Shown here: piece after piece, positions 17,124-24,686 of the stretch
How the letters are laid out: each line of letters opens with the position of its first letter
Position numbering within the stretch: the first letter of the stretch is position 1
DNA from: UBA1952 sp965246765
GTDB lineage: Bacteria > Bacteroidota > Bacteroidia > Chitinophagales > Chitinophagaceae
Direction of reading: 5' to 3'
DNA: 64,000 nt
Assembly (NCBI GenBank): GCA_965246765.1
Contig: CBDFFJ010000001.1
Location: forward strand, 228,936 to 292,935
The notes under the pieces: model-generated
Told to the model about the DNA's origin: nothing
The model's database searches: none
The model's input: the letters and a program-made list of their open reading frames with translations, nothing else
Position numbers and translations under genes: made by a program

Positions 17124-17879
17124 ATGAATTGGACACGAGATGAATTAATTCTTGCGCTGAATCTTTATCTCAAATTGCCATTTGGCAAAATGCACTCGCG
17201 CACGCCGGAAATTATCATGCTTGCAAGTATTATTGGGAGGACGCCGGATGCCGTTGCGATGCGACTTAGCAACTATGCATCCGTTGACCCTTATCATCAG
17301 CAACGAGGAGTAGGCGGATTGCCGGGAGGTAAGAAGCAAGTGCAGCCCATCTGGAATGAATATGAGGCCAATCGTGAGGACTTTCTATTTGAAAGCAAGA
17401 AGCTGCTGGCGAGGTATGAGCACACAACCGTAGAAGCGCTGAATGAAATTCCGGAAGAAGAATTGCCTAAAGACGGCAAGGTGCGGGAACAGGTTGTAAA
17501 GGTTAGAGTCAATCAATCTTTCTTCAGAAAAACAATCCTTGCAGCGTACAATAATCAATGCTGCATCACAGGCATTAGCCAGAAAGAACTGCTCATTGCA
17601 GGGCACATCAGGCCGTGGGGATTTGATGAGGCGAACCGGCTTAATCCAAGAAACGGACTTGCCATGAATGCGCTTCACGACAAAGCCTTTGAAGCCGGAT
17701 ACCTAACCATCACGCCTGAGCACACGATTCTTATTTCATCCATTCTACTGAGGCAGCAGACATCCGCTCAGCCCCATTTCTTTGAGCGATATCATCAGCA
17801 ACAAATGATATTGCCAACACGGTATTTACCGGATGGCGACTTTCTGCTTTATCATAACAAGGAACGATTTAAGCCATAA
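17124..17879 (+). CDS. HNH restriction-type endonuclease
   Basis: A 251-aa protein with an N-terminal helical region (MNWTRDELILALNLYLKLPFG), common in Bacteroidota restriction-associated HNH proteins, and a C-terminal HNH nuclease domain. Seen: CCITGI (146-151), AGHIRPW (159-165) providing the first catalytic His, NRLNPRNGLAMNALHDKAFE (171-190) with the central Asn and the final His-Asp. Only the paired Cys of the beginning is present, so a complete CxxC zinc knuckle is not evident. It follows the vsr remnant closely and is followed 14 bases later by the small gene at 17894, consistent with cotranscription. It may have replaced the 3' half of vsr and its restriction unit. Substrate is unknown; methyl-dependent cleavage is one possibility. 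Confidence 0.83.
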   Translation: MNWTRDELILALNLYLKLPFGKMHSRTPEIIMLASIIGRTPDAVAMRLSNYASVDPYHQQRGVGGLPGGKKQVQPIWNEYEANREDFLFESKKLLARYEHTTVEALNEIPEEELPKDGKVREQVVKVRVNQSFFRKTILAAYNNQCCITGISQKELLIAGHIRPWGFDEANRLNPRNGLAMNALHDKAFEAGYLTITPEHTILISSILLRQQTSAQPHFFERYHQQQMILPTRYLPDGDFLLYHNKERFKP

Positions 17880-17893
17880 TTTGGAATGGCCAA

Positions 17894-18247
17894 ATGGTGA
17901 GCAGCATGAACCTCAAACTTCAATATCAGTACCGGGACGCTGGCAATTACAAGAATTGGGGCGAAGTTGTTTTTAGCAATCCTAATCAACGGATGGTTGA
18001 GGAAGTTCATCAGCTAATCGCGGATACTTTGATTGACGGTGAGTTCTTCTATTCGGAAGATTGGGGCGTACCAGACTTACATTTTGAAGAATATCCGTGG
18101 GATGATGATTTAGACCATGATTGGCACCAATTTCAAGCATTGGCTTCAACAGACGAAATAGCCACCGATAATATAGAGGACTTTTTAAGCAGACCACATC
18201 CATTGCGCGCGGAATGGAATAGGATTACTAACGCCGTTTCACAATAA
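17894..18247 (+). CDS. Small acidic hypothetical protein
   Basis: A 117-aa acidic protein rich in aromatic residues and Asp/Glu (for example FEEYPWDDDLDHDWHQFQ). ATG 17906 (MNLKLQYQYRD) is an equally plausible start, four codons downstream. I do not recognise a domain. Its position between an HNH nuclease and the TcmP pair, with short gaps on both sides, suggests an accessory protein of the same defence-type cluster; a DNA-mimic or inhibitor role can be imagined from its acidity but nothing in the sequence proves it. Confidence 0.6.
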   Translation: MVSSMNLKLQYQYRDAGNYKNWGEVVFSNPNQRMVEEVHQLIADTLIDGEFFYSEDWGVPDLHFEEYPWDDDLDHDWHQFQALASTDEIATDNIEDFLSRPHPLRAEWNRITNAVSQ

Positions 18248-18318
18248 GAGCTTTCTGATTGAAAGCTTCTTCCGCGGCTGAATGTATTTTTCACTCCCAA
18301 AGCAAACTACATTACGAT

Positions 18319-19425
18319 ATGGCTTCCAAAAACTTGCACGACGAACCATTTGACCAAGGCACGATAGCAAAGCTGGAGATTTTTGAAGACTATGCGCAGG
18401 CATGGCTACCCACCTTTGTGATGCAGGACACGCCGGTCATCTGCATCTTTGATTTTTTTGCGGGCACAGGGTACGATGTGAATGGTATCCCCGGAACCCC
18501 CATCCGATTGCTGCAAAAAATCAAGGAGCAGGTAATTGAAATCTTTCGGCGGAAACTTAAAGTGAAGCTCTACTTGAATGAGTTTGAACCGGAGAAAAAG
18601 ACTCAGAAAAAATTTGCGCTGCTAAAGTCTGCATGTGCTGAGTTTCTAAACGAAAACGACCATGTTGGACGAGCAGTTGAAATACTTTACTACAACGAAG
18701 ACTTTGAGCAGTTATTTCCAAAACTTTTACCGGAGATTCAGAAGCAGCCATCGCTTGTTTATCTTGACCAAAACGGTGTCAAATTTTTAGCGAAGAAGTA
18801 TCTGCTCGCTTTTGAACCTCTCGCAAGGGTGGACTTTCTTTATTTCATCTCATCATCTTACATCGTACGCTTTGGCGACACAAAGGAATTTCAAGAACAC
18901 TTGGGTATAGATATGGAGGCGGCGAAAAAAGAGCAGTATCGTCATGTACATAGAACAGTGACGAATCACCTGCAAAAGCAATTGCCGGCTGAAACAAAGC
19001 TTAGGCTTTATCCATTTTCGCTGCAGAAAGGAACTAACATTTACGGCATTGTATTCGGTGCATCTCATCCTCGCGCCGTAGACAAATTTCTAAGCATTAC
19101 ATGGAACAGAAACGCTACCAATGGCGAAGCCAATTTTGACATTGACGACGAGGCACGGCCAACACTATTTGGAAGCGGGCTCACTAAAATAGAGAGCTTT
19201 CGGGAAAGGCTTAGAAAGCTAATTTTAGATGGCACTATTAGTACCAATGCGGATGCTTTGACTTACGCATATGCTGAGGGGCATATACCTGCACATGCAG
19301 CAGAAAAGCTACGTGGAATGAAGAAAAAGGGCGAAATTGAGTACGACGGCTTGTCACCATTAGTGACATACGAAGCTGTTTATAAGAGCAAGAATATTAT
19401 CAACTACAAAGTACCTAAGCGATGA
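18319..19425 (+). CDS. tcmP: Three-Cys-motif partner protein TcmP
   Basis: A 368-aa protein of the TcmP family, named for its constant pairing with three-Cys-motif proteins. Seen: the family opening MASKNLHDEPFDQGTIAKLEIF, then ICIFDFFAGTGYDVNGIPGTP, which resembles a nucleotide or SAM-binding glycine-rich turn (DFFAGTG) of Rossmann methyltransferases. The C-terminal ~80 residues (DGTISTNADALTYAYAEGHIP) look like a winged-helix region. An upstream TTG at 18259 is possible but the ATG at 18319 matches the family start. Its stop overlaps the next gene by 4 bases (ATGA at 19422), so the pair is translationally coupled. Biochemical role is not established for the family; association with mobile and defence loci is known. 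Confidence 0.82.
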   Translation: MASKNLHDEPFDQGTIAKLEIFEDYAQAWLPTFVMQDTPVICIFDFFAGTGYDVNGIPGTPIRLLQKIKEQVIEIFRRKLKVKLYLNEFEPEKKTQKKFALLKSACAEFLNENDHVGRAVEILYYNEDFEQLFPKLLPEIQKQPSLVYLDQNGVKFLAKKYLLAFEPLARVDFLYFISSSYIVRFGDTKEFQEHLGIDMEAAKKEQYRHVHRTVTNHLQKQLPAETKLRLYPFSLQKGTNIYGIVFGASHPRAVDKFLSITWNRNATNGEANFDIDDEARPTLFGSGLTKIESFRERLRKLILDGTISTNADALTYAYAEGHIPAHAAEKLRGMKKKGEIEYDGLSPLVTYEAVYKSKNIINYKVPKR

Positions 19426-20159
19426 AAATAAGCAAGATTGAATGGACAGAAGCCACTTGGAATCCTTCAGTAGGATGTAATAAGGTATCGCAGGGCTGCA
19501 AATACTGCTATGCCGAGGTAATGGCTCAACGCCTGCAAGCAATGGGCACGCCGGGGTACGAAGCCGGATTTGAATTTACTATTCTGCCCAACCGGCTGGA
19601 GATGCCGCTGAAGGTGAAGAAGCCGACAAAGTTCTTTGTCAACTCCATGAGCGACCTCTTCCATGAGGATATGCCTTTTGATTTTCTTGACCAAGTGTTT
19701 GATACAATCTCACGCACGCCTCAACACACGTATCAGATACTCACAAAGCGGGAAGAAAATCTCGCCCGATATTTTGAGCAGCGCGCAGTGCCACACAATG
19801 TGTGGCTTGGCGTTACGGTAGAGCAGGCCGCTACTAAGCATAGAATTGATGTGCTTCGGAGAATTGATGCCCGGATTCGCTTTCTTTCGTTAGAACCATT
19901 GTTAGGCGACTTAGGAGTTCTAAACCTTGAAGGCATTCACTGGGCAATCGTAGGCGGCGAAAGCGGACACCGCGCACGGCCTATGAAGCAAGAATGGGCA
20001 ATTAAAATTCAAAAACAATGCAACGAGCAGGAGGTGGATTTTTTCTTCAAGCAGTGGGGCACTTGGGGTGCCGACGGACAGAAGCGTAACAAGAAGGCGA
20101 ATGGAAGAATACTTTTAGGTAAGGAATGGAATGACGAGCCAGCAACTCTGCCTCTATAG
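19422..20159 (+). CDS. Phage Gp37/Gp68-type three-Cys-motif protein (DUF5131)
   Basis: A 245-aa protein of the family called phage Gp37/Gp68 or DUF5131. The defining motif is at the N-terminus: WTEATWNPSVGC with C19, C26 and C29 (C-x6-C-x2-C, in VGCNKVSQGCKYCYAE). Further family blocks are FVNSMSDLFHE, TYQILTKRE, NVWLGVTVE, LSLEPLLG and WAIVGGESG, ending FFFKQWGTWG. The cysteine spacing suggests a metal or iron-sulfur site, but it is not the CxxxCxxC of classical radical SAM enzymes. It is coupled to TcmP by an ATGA overlap. The two probably form a complex; function unknown. It ends the + strand island, 113 bp before the convergent fic gene. Confidence 0.85.
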   Translation: MKISKIEWTEATWNPSVGCNKVSQGCKYCYAEVMAQRLQAMGTPGYEAGFEFTILPNRLEMPLKVKKPTKFFVNSMSDLFHEDMPFDFLDQVFDTISRTPQHTYQILTKREENLARYFEQRAVPHNVWLGVTVEQAATKHRIDVLRRIDARIRFLSLEPLLGDLGVLNLEGIHWAIVGGESGHRARPMKQEWAIKIQKQCNEQEVDFFFKQWGTWGADGQKRNKKANGRILLGKEWNDEPATLPL

Positions 20160-20272
20160 CTAATAATTGAAGCTACCAACGAAAATATCAGGGGTTTGAG
20201 TGCCATTCGTTATTCCGATTTTCCACCATTGCCAGAATTCCTTTTGCAGAGCAGCATTTACGACCAGCAATT

Positions 20273-21418
20273 TTAGGTAGCTGAAAACAACTCCACATAC
20301 CGCGAAAACACAAACAACCTATCCCTGCTCCGTCCCGTAGTCTCGCCCACAATCCCCGCTTTCTCAAAAGTATCCATCAGCTCACCCGCCGCTTTTTTGC
20401 TCAGGCTGCATGCTTCCTGCACATCCTTTATGCTCACCACCGGATGCTGAAACAGGCGATTAAGCAGCAGCAGCGCAGGCCGGGCACGCCGGCCCCAGCC
20501 CGCCTGTATCTCGCCTTCCAGCTTTTGCTTCAGCAATACCACTTCTGACAAGGTAGCCACCGCCTGCGCTGCCGTCTGCTCCACGCCGGTCAGGAAATAT
20601 CGGAGCCACTGCGCCATATCGCTCGTCTTGCGAACGCGCGTAAGGTTGTCGTAGTATAGCGATTTGTTCTTCTCAAACCATGCGGAGAGGTAGAGCAGCG
20701 GCTTGCTCATGATGCCTTTGTCCACAAGGAAGAGCGTAATCAGCAGCCGCCCGATGCGCCCATTGCCATCCAGAAACGGGTGGATGGTCTCAAACTGGTA
20801 ATGCGCAATGCCGATGCGAATCAGCGCGGGCACATTGAGCTTATCATTGTGCAGAAAGTTTTCCAGGTCGCCCATAAGCTCGCTCAGGTGGATGTGCGGC
20901 GGCGGCACAAATACCGCATCCGCCGGACTGCTTCCGCCAATCCAGTTCTGACTGCTGCGGTACTCGCCCGGCAATTTTTCCTGACCCCTTACACCTTCCA
21001 TCAGGTAGCCATGCGACCGACGCAGCAGGCGGGATGACAGTGGCAGGTTGTCAAGGCTTTTTATGGCATCGTTGAGGGCGTGCGTATAATTGTTTACTTC
21101 TTTCCAGTCGTTGCGGCGCTCGGGCAGTATCTCTTCTTCCGGCAGCATCGCTTCCTGAATATTCGTCTGCGTACCTTCTATGCGGCTGGATACAACGGCT
21201 TCTTTTGCAACGTGCAGCTCAATAAACAGGTCTATGTTGGGCACCAGATGCGCATAGGCATTCAGCTCGCCAAGGCGGATAGAGGCGCGCTCCAATAAAG
21301 TATTCAACTGCGCATCGTTCCATTGCCACTGGTCATTTATTTTGGAAGGAACGAAGTATTTGTATCCGCTGCCGGGCTGCCAGTGGCCGGAAGAATACTT
21401 TTCAAGTTGGATGGCCAT
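20273..21418 (-). CDS. Fic family protein with C-terminal winged helix
   Basis: A 381-aa Fic-domain protein that probably AMPylates or otherwise nucleotidylates a target protein. The complete catalytic motif HPFLDGNGRIGR lies at 213-224. The N-terminal inhibitory helix SSRIEGT (77-83) has the (S/T)xxxE(G/N) signature of class II Fic proteins, so activity is expected to be autoinhibited. The C-terminal part VSIKDVQEACSLSKKAAGELMDTFEKAGIV reads as a helix-turn-helix, typical of the Fic regulators of Bacteroidota. ATG 21418 was chosen over TTG 21439. The promoter is packed with four operator half-sites (21437-21511), which suggests autoregulation through the HTH. It may act as a stress or toxin-like regulator at the edge of the island. 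Confidence 0.88.
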   Translation of the reverse strand: MAIQLEKYSSGHWQPGSGYKYFVPSKINDQWQWNDAQLNTLLERASIRLGELNAYAHLVPNIDLFIELHVAKEAVVSSRIEGTQTNIQEAMLPEEEILPERRNDWKEVNNYTHALNDAIKSLDNLPLSSRLLRRSHGYLMEGVRGQEKLPGEYRSSQNWIGGSSPADAVFVPPPHIHLSELMGDLENFLHNDKLNVPALIRIGIAHYQFETIHPFLDGNGRIGRLLITLFLVDKGIMSKPLLYLSAWFEKNKSLYYDNLTRVRKTSDMAQWLRYFLTGVEQTAAQAVATLSEVVLLKQKLEGEIQAGWGRRARPALLLLNRLFQHPVVSIKDVQEACSLSKKAAGELMDTFEKAGIVGETTGRSRDRLFVFSRYVELFSAT

Positions 21419-21436
21419 GGTGGTTGTATTCTGCAC

Positions 21437-21511
21437 CAAAAGTAAACTAAGGAAACCGTTAGTTTACTTTCAGTCCCGAAAGTAAACTAACGGAAACCAT
21501 AGTTTACTTAA
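21437..21511 (-). promoter_or_regulatory. fic promoter with four AAGTAAACTA half-sites
   Basis: Two tandem copies of a dyad are present: AAGTAAACTA ... TAGTTTACTT at 21440-21469 and again at 21480-21510. On the - strand TACTTTTG (21444-21437) fits the Bacteroidota -7 element TAnnTTTG and is overlapped by the first half-site, 19 bases before the fic start codon. Binding of a dimeric repressor, most simply Fic itself, would block transcription. The -33 element is not clear. Confidence 0.65.
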
Positions 21512-21558
21512 GTAACCTTAACCCTTACCCGCCTCCTGCCGTCCTCGCTCATAATTAA

Positions 21559-21584
21559 AAAAGCCGCCCATCCAAGCGGCTTTT
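21559..21584 (-). terminator. Rho-independent terminator after the gene at 21603
   Basis: AAAAGCCGC (21559-21567) pairs with GCGGCTTTT (21576-21584) around an 8-base loop, with additional A residues on the + strand giving a U tract for - strand transcription. It lies 19 bases after the stop of the 230-aa gene and separates it from fic. Confidence 0.75.
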
Positions 21585-21602
21585 CCAATTACTTCCCAAT
21601 CC

Positions 21603-22295
21603 TCAAGACCCCGGAAACTCCTGCGGCTTATCCTCATGCCGCCCGCCCGCGTCCACAATATTCCGGGCGACCTTGTAAGTGCCCACAAATTCCGGCGCAT
21701 CGTCCGCATAAAGGCTGCCCACCAGGTCATCTATCACCAGCAGCTCCGCCTTGCCGCCGCGCATAATCTGCGGAAGCGTAGCATTCAGCGCCGTGCGCCC
21801 GGAGATAGCTACGCGTGTGCCCGGAGCCGCTTTACTAAAGGCTTCAATCGCGGCGGCCGCTGCTGTGTCGGCATTGCTGTCCAGCTTCCATTTATTCACC
21901 AGCTCATCCTTTACGCCGCTTGCCGCTTTGAGCATACCGGCCAGGCGGGCCGCCAGCTCATCCAGCGGCGTCTTTTGCAGGCTGCCTTTGGCAAAATCCA
22001 CTGCATCCAGCAGCGTGTGGTTGTTCGTCTTGCGCGCGTAGGCGCGGGCAAGGTTAGTCATCCGCAGGGTCTTGTCAATAGCGGCGTCGGCCAGCGTTTC
22101 CTTATCGGTGGTGATGCCCGTGGTGCCGCCCGCCGCCTGCCCGCCGCCTACTTTGTCAGCGGCGTCAATGTAGGCTTTCAGGTCGTCCACGGCCTCGCTG
22201 AAGGCCTCGTTGTCATTCCAGACATCCTTATTATCCTGCAATACTTTGTAAACGGCTTTCCACATGTTCAGCCGGTTGAGATTAACCTGTCTCAT
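21603..22295 (-). CDS. Bacteroidota hypothetical protein, array-associated family
   Basis: A 230-aa protein beginning MRQVNLNRLNMWKAVYKVLQ, predicted mostly helical in its first 150 residues with a Gly/Thr-rich linker near 50-62; the C-terminal part (KAELLVIDDLVGSLYADDAP, TYKVARNIVDAGG) appears more beta-like. No signal peptide is seen. I do not recognise a function. Its N-terminal ~45 residues align by eye with the truncated 54-aa product at 54230 (initial MxQ, conserved N, then WN/WA...F and spaced Leu), so the two belong to one family. Both genes have a 21-bp repeat array 90-105 bp upstream in the same orientation and a similar ATTAC-TTTG-CCGCA element between array and start (here 22354-22343 on the - strand). 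Confidence 0.68.
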   Translation of the reverse strand: MRQVNLNRLNMWKAVYKVLQDNKDVWNDNEAFSEAVDDLKAYIDAADKVGGGQAAGGTTGITTDKETLADAAIDKTLRMTNLARAYARKTNNHTLLDAVDFAKGSLQKTPLDELAARLAGMLKAASGVKDELVNKWKLDSNADTAAAAAIEAFSKAAPGTRVAISGRTALNATLPQIMRGGKAELLVIDDLVGSLYADDAPEFVGTYKVARNIVDAGGRHEDKPQEFPGS

Positions 22296-22384
22296 TGGAT
22301 TAGTGTGTGTTGTGAGGTGAATAATAAGATGATTGAAGCTGCGGCCAAAGTAATAAATATCTCCATGCGGAGTGTACGCCCGGC

Positions 22385-22615
22385 ATTCCGGGCTGTCCGC
22401 CTTCCATTCCGCACTGTACGCGCCACATTCCGCACCTGCCGCTTAAGATTCCGGGCTGTCCCTCTTCCGTTCCGCGCCTGCCGGGCGAGATTCCGCGTTT
22501 TTTCCTGCCAATGCTACAGCATCCCCTGTCAATTCCGGTATAAGAGACGTCCATTCTGCGCTGCGACGGGTCCATTCCAGCCCGCGAGGCCGGCATTCCG
22601 GCCTGAGAGACAATT
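22385..22615 (-). repeat. 21-bp tandem repeat array, 11 units
   Basis: ATTCCG or a one- to three-mismatch variant recurs at exactly 21-bp steps: 22385, 22406, 22427, 22448, 22469, 22490, 22511 (degenerate), 22532, 22553, 22574 and 22595. The other 15 bases of each unit are loosely conserved and GC-rich. Read on the - strand the units translate as heptapeptides of the type AGMPASR / AGMDPSQ / CGMEGGQ / PGMPGVH with no stop. The array fills most of the 342-bp gap between the MORN gene and the start of the 230-aa gene. Either it is a helically phased (two turns) protein-binding array or a decayed heptapeptide-coding repeat. It is not a CRISPR: no unique spacers alternate with a fixed repeat. Confidence 0.8.
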
Positions 22616-22637
22616 CCTCGCTCCCGCTTATCGCACC

Positions 22638-23495
22638 CTAATCCACATGCCCCGTCCCATTGCAGCGAGAGCATTTATTATAAGACCCCATTACAGAATG
22701 GCGAATGCCGTCCTTCACCTCCGTCCGCCCTTCCGCCCAGGAATAAGTCTGATGCTTTTGCCCGAGGCAATGACAGTCCGGACAGCAGGGCCGGTAAGCA
22801 GGGCCGGCGGGAGCGCCGGACACTTTTGAATAAGTGATAGTAGCCTTCGGCGGAGGCGGCACATGCGCCACGCCGCCTATGTAAGGCACTACCAGCGAGC
22901 CGATGGTCATCTTGCTATCCTGCTCCATACCCTGCGTGTTGTAAGTGCCGGTGTAGCGCGCGCCGCCGGCAAAGGAGTAGGTGCCGCTGCTCATCACATC
23001 GTCGTGCCAGGTGCCGGTAAAGCGGTCGCCATTCACGAAGGTGACGGTGCCTTGTTCTTCGCGCCGGCGGTCTTTGAAATTGCCGCTGTATTTATTGCCG
23101 GAAGGAAACTGGTAAACGCCCGGCCCGTTGATGCAGTCGCCGGAAGTGCAGCCGGGGTCGTGGCCCAGAGTTTTGAATTCACCCGCAGCCACTTTCGCCG
23201 GGCCGGTAGCCAGCTTGCGGCCCCTGTCATAGCGCACCGCTTCGGACTTGCCGTCGGTATAGGCAATCGTTCCCTCGCCGTCTTCAACTCCATTACTGAA
23301 GTGGCCAGTGTAGGTATAATCGCTGTACTTCATCACGCCCTCGCCATCGGCCTTGCCGCCTTTAAATGGCCCTTTATAGACGCACCAGCCGAAGTCGTAT
23401 TCACCGGTGCCATTGTTACAATCGCCGGACAGGCATTGCGCGCCGGCGGCAAGGCTGAAACCCAGAGATAAGAAGAGGAGCAGCAGTAATCGCAT
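22638..23495 (-). CDS. Secreted MORN-repeat protein with C-terminal Cys-rich finger
   Basis: A 285-aa protein with signal peptide MRLLLLLFLSLGFSLAAGA and the motif CLSGDCNNGTGEYDFGWC just after it. MORN repeats follow in two blocks (YKGPFKGGKADGEGVMKYSD / YTGHFSNGVEDGEG and YSGNFKDRRREEQGTVTFVN / FTGTWHDD / YTGTYNTQG). The last 50 residues carry CCPDCHCLG and CSRCNGTGHVD, a DnaJ-like zinc-finger pattern. It is the second gene after the broken TPR gene (16-base gap) and is paralogous to the + strand MORN gene at 37578, which lacks the zinc-finger tail. Likely periplasmic or surface located; MORN repeats usually mediate membrane or protein contacts. Function unknown. Confidence 0.78.
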   Translation of the reverse strand: MRLLLLLFLSLGFSLAAGAQCLSGDCNNGTGEYDFGWCVYKGPFKGGKADGEGVMKYSDYTYTGHFSNGVEDGEGTIAYTDGKSEAVRYDRGRKLATGPAKVAAGEFKTLGHDPGCTSGDCINGPGVYQFPSGNKYSGNFKDRRREEQGTVTFVNGDRFTGTWHDDVMSSGTYSFAGGARYTGTYNTQGMEQDSKMTIGSLVVPYIGGVAHVPPPPKATITYSKVSGAPAGPAYRPCCPDCHCLGQKHQTYSWAEGRTEVKDGIRHSVMGSYNKCSRCNGTGHVD

Positions 23496-23510
23496 GACTT
23501 TGGGAGCGGG

Positions 23511-24588
23511 CTATTTGACAGATAATTGTTTCGCCTTTGCATCATCCGCAGCAGCGGCTGCATCGTTGTGCTGAAAGCGGTACAGGGCTGCGCGAAGGGA
23601 ATAAAGCAGGTAGTTGTCCGGCATCTTGCCAATGGCGGTATTAAGGGTTGAAATGCCAGCGTCAAACTGATTGAGGTTGCTGTAAGCCGTTGCCTTCAGC
23701 AGATAACCGTCGCTGTTCTTTTCATCCATCGCAATTATCTTGTCGGCAATGGGCAGCACATCTTTATCCCGGTCCAGGCCAAACAGCGTCTTGCTGTACA
23801 CCGCATAATAGGGCGACATGGCAGCATCCAGCGCAATCGCTTTTTCGGCCATCGGCAGCGCTTTCGCAAAAGCCTTCTCCGCGTTGTAAGCCCACGCCAT
23901 CCCGTAATAACCTTCGGCAAAATCCTTGTTCAGGGCGATTGCCTGCTCAAAGTCCGCCTTAGCCAGGGCGGGCTGCCCCGCGTCCATATAGGCAGCGCCG
24001 CGATTGGCAAAGGCGAAGTGGTTATTCGGCGCAGCCTCAACCGCCTTGGTGTAATCGGCAATGGCCGCGCTGCGGTTGCCGAGGCGTATCTGCGTCATGC
24101 CCCGCGTATTGTCGGCTGTGGACGATGTGCCGCCGCCTTCAAAGAATTTGTTCAGGTCGCGCAGGGCATCGTCGTAGCGGCTGATGCTGTAAAACGCAAT
24201 GCCGCGCAACCGGTAAGCAACCGTCATTTCCGGGTCGGCCTGAATGGCTTTGCTGTAAGCGCCAATCGCCTGCTGGCGCTGCTCCTTAGCCTCCAGCGCG
24301 TGCGCGGCTCACCATGAAGCGCGGGTTATCCGCTTCCAGCTTTAGCGCATCGCCGGCCATTTTGTAGGAAGCGGCAAAGTCTTCCTTGGCGTAATAAAGC
24401 GCAGTCAGCTCATTCAGGATGTTGCTGTTTGCCGGATTCGCTTTCAGGATGGCATTAAAGGCGACGATGGCTTCGTCGGTCTTGCCCGCGTGCTCCAGGT
24501 CAAGGGCGGCCTGCTCTTCTTTAGTCTGCGCGCCGGCGGCAAAACAGCAAACAAGGGCGAAAAGCGTAATCAGGGTTTTTCTAAGCAT
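23511..24588 (-). pseudogene. Secreted TPR protein, frameshifted and internally deleted
   Basis: The start (24588) encodes signal peptide MLRKTLITLFALVCCFAAGA and the first TPRs (EHAGKTDEAIVAFNAILKAN). This frame ends at a TAA near 24285 after DNPRFMVSRARAGG. The following TPRs continue in another frame (ALEAKEQRQQAIGAYSKAIQ, then the long block to 23511 ending AKQLSVK). The intact paralogue at 36351 (400 aa) has about 36 extra residues at this point, equal to one TPR unit, so a deletion with loss of frame near 24290-24312 explains the break. The downstream part could be expressed only from an internal start such as 24227. A sequencing error alone would not explain the missing repeat. Confidence 0.75.
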
Positions 24589-24686
24589 AGAGATAAAGCT
24601 CAATGCGGTAAAAATATCCTTATTGAGCACAGATACCAATGACCCGATAAGCAAAGTTTTCCAATCGCCCGGATATCGGCCGGCGC

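Noticed and set aside
19422..20159. Radical SAM enzyme
   Set aside because: The cysteine pattern is C-x6-C-x2-C, not CxxxCxxC, although an iron-sulfur site remains possible.
22385..22615. CRISPR-like array
   Set aside because: The period is 21 bp with a degenerate short core and no alternation of fixed repeats and unique spacers; no cas genes are present.
21636..22829. 397-codon + strand open frame running through the repeat array and two - strand genes
   Set aside because: It is antisense to the 230-aa gene and the MORN gene, and its heptads in the array are a by-product of the 21-bp period.
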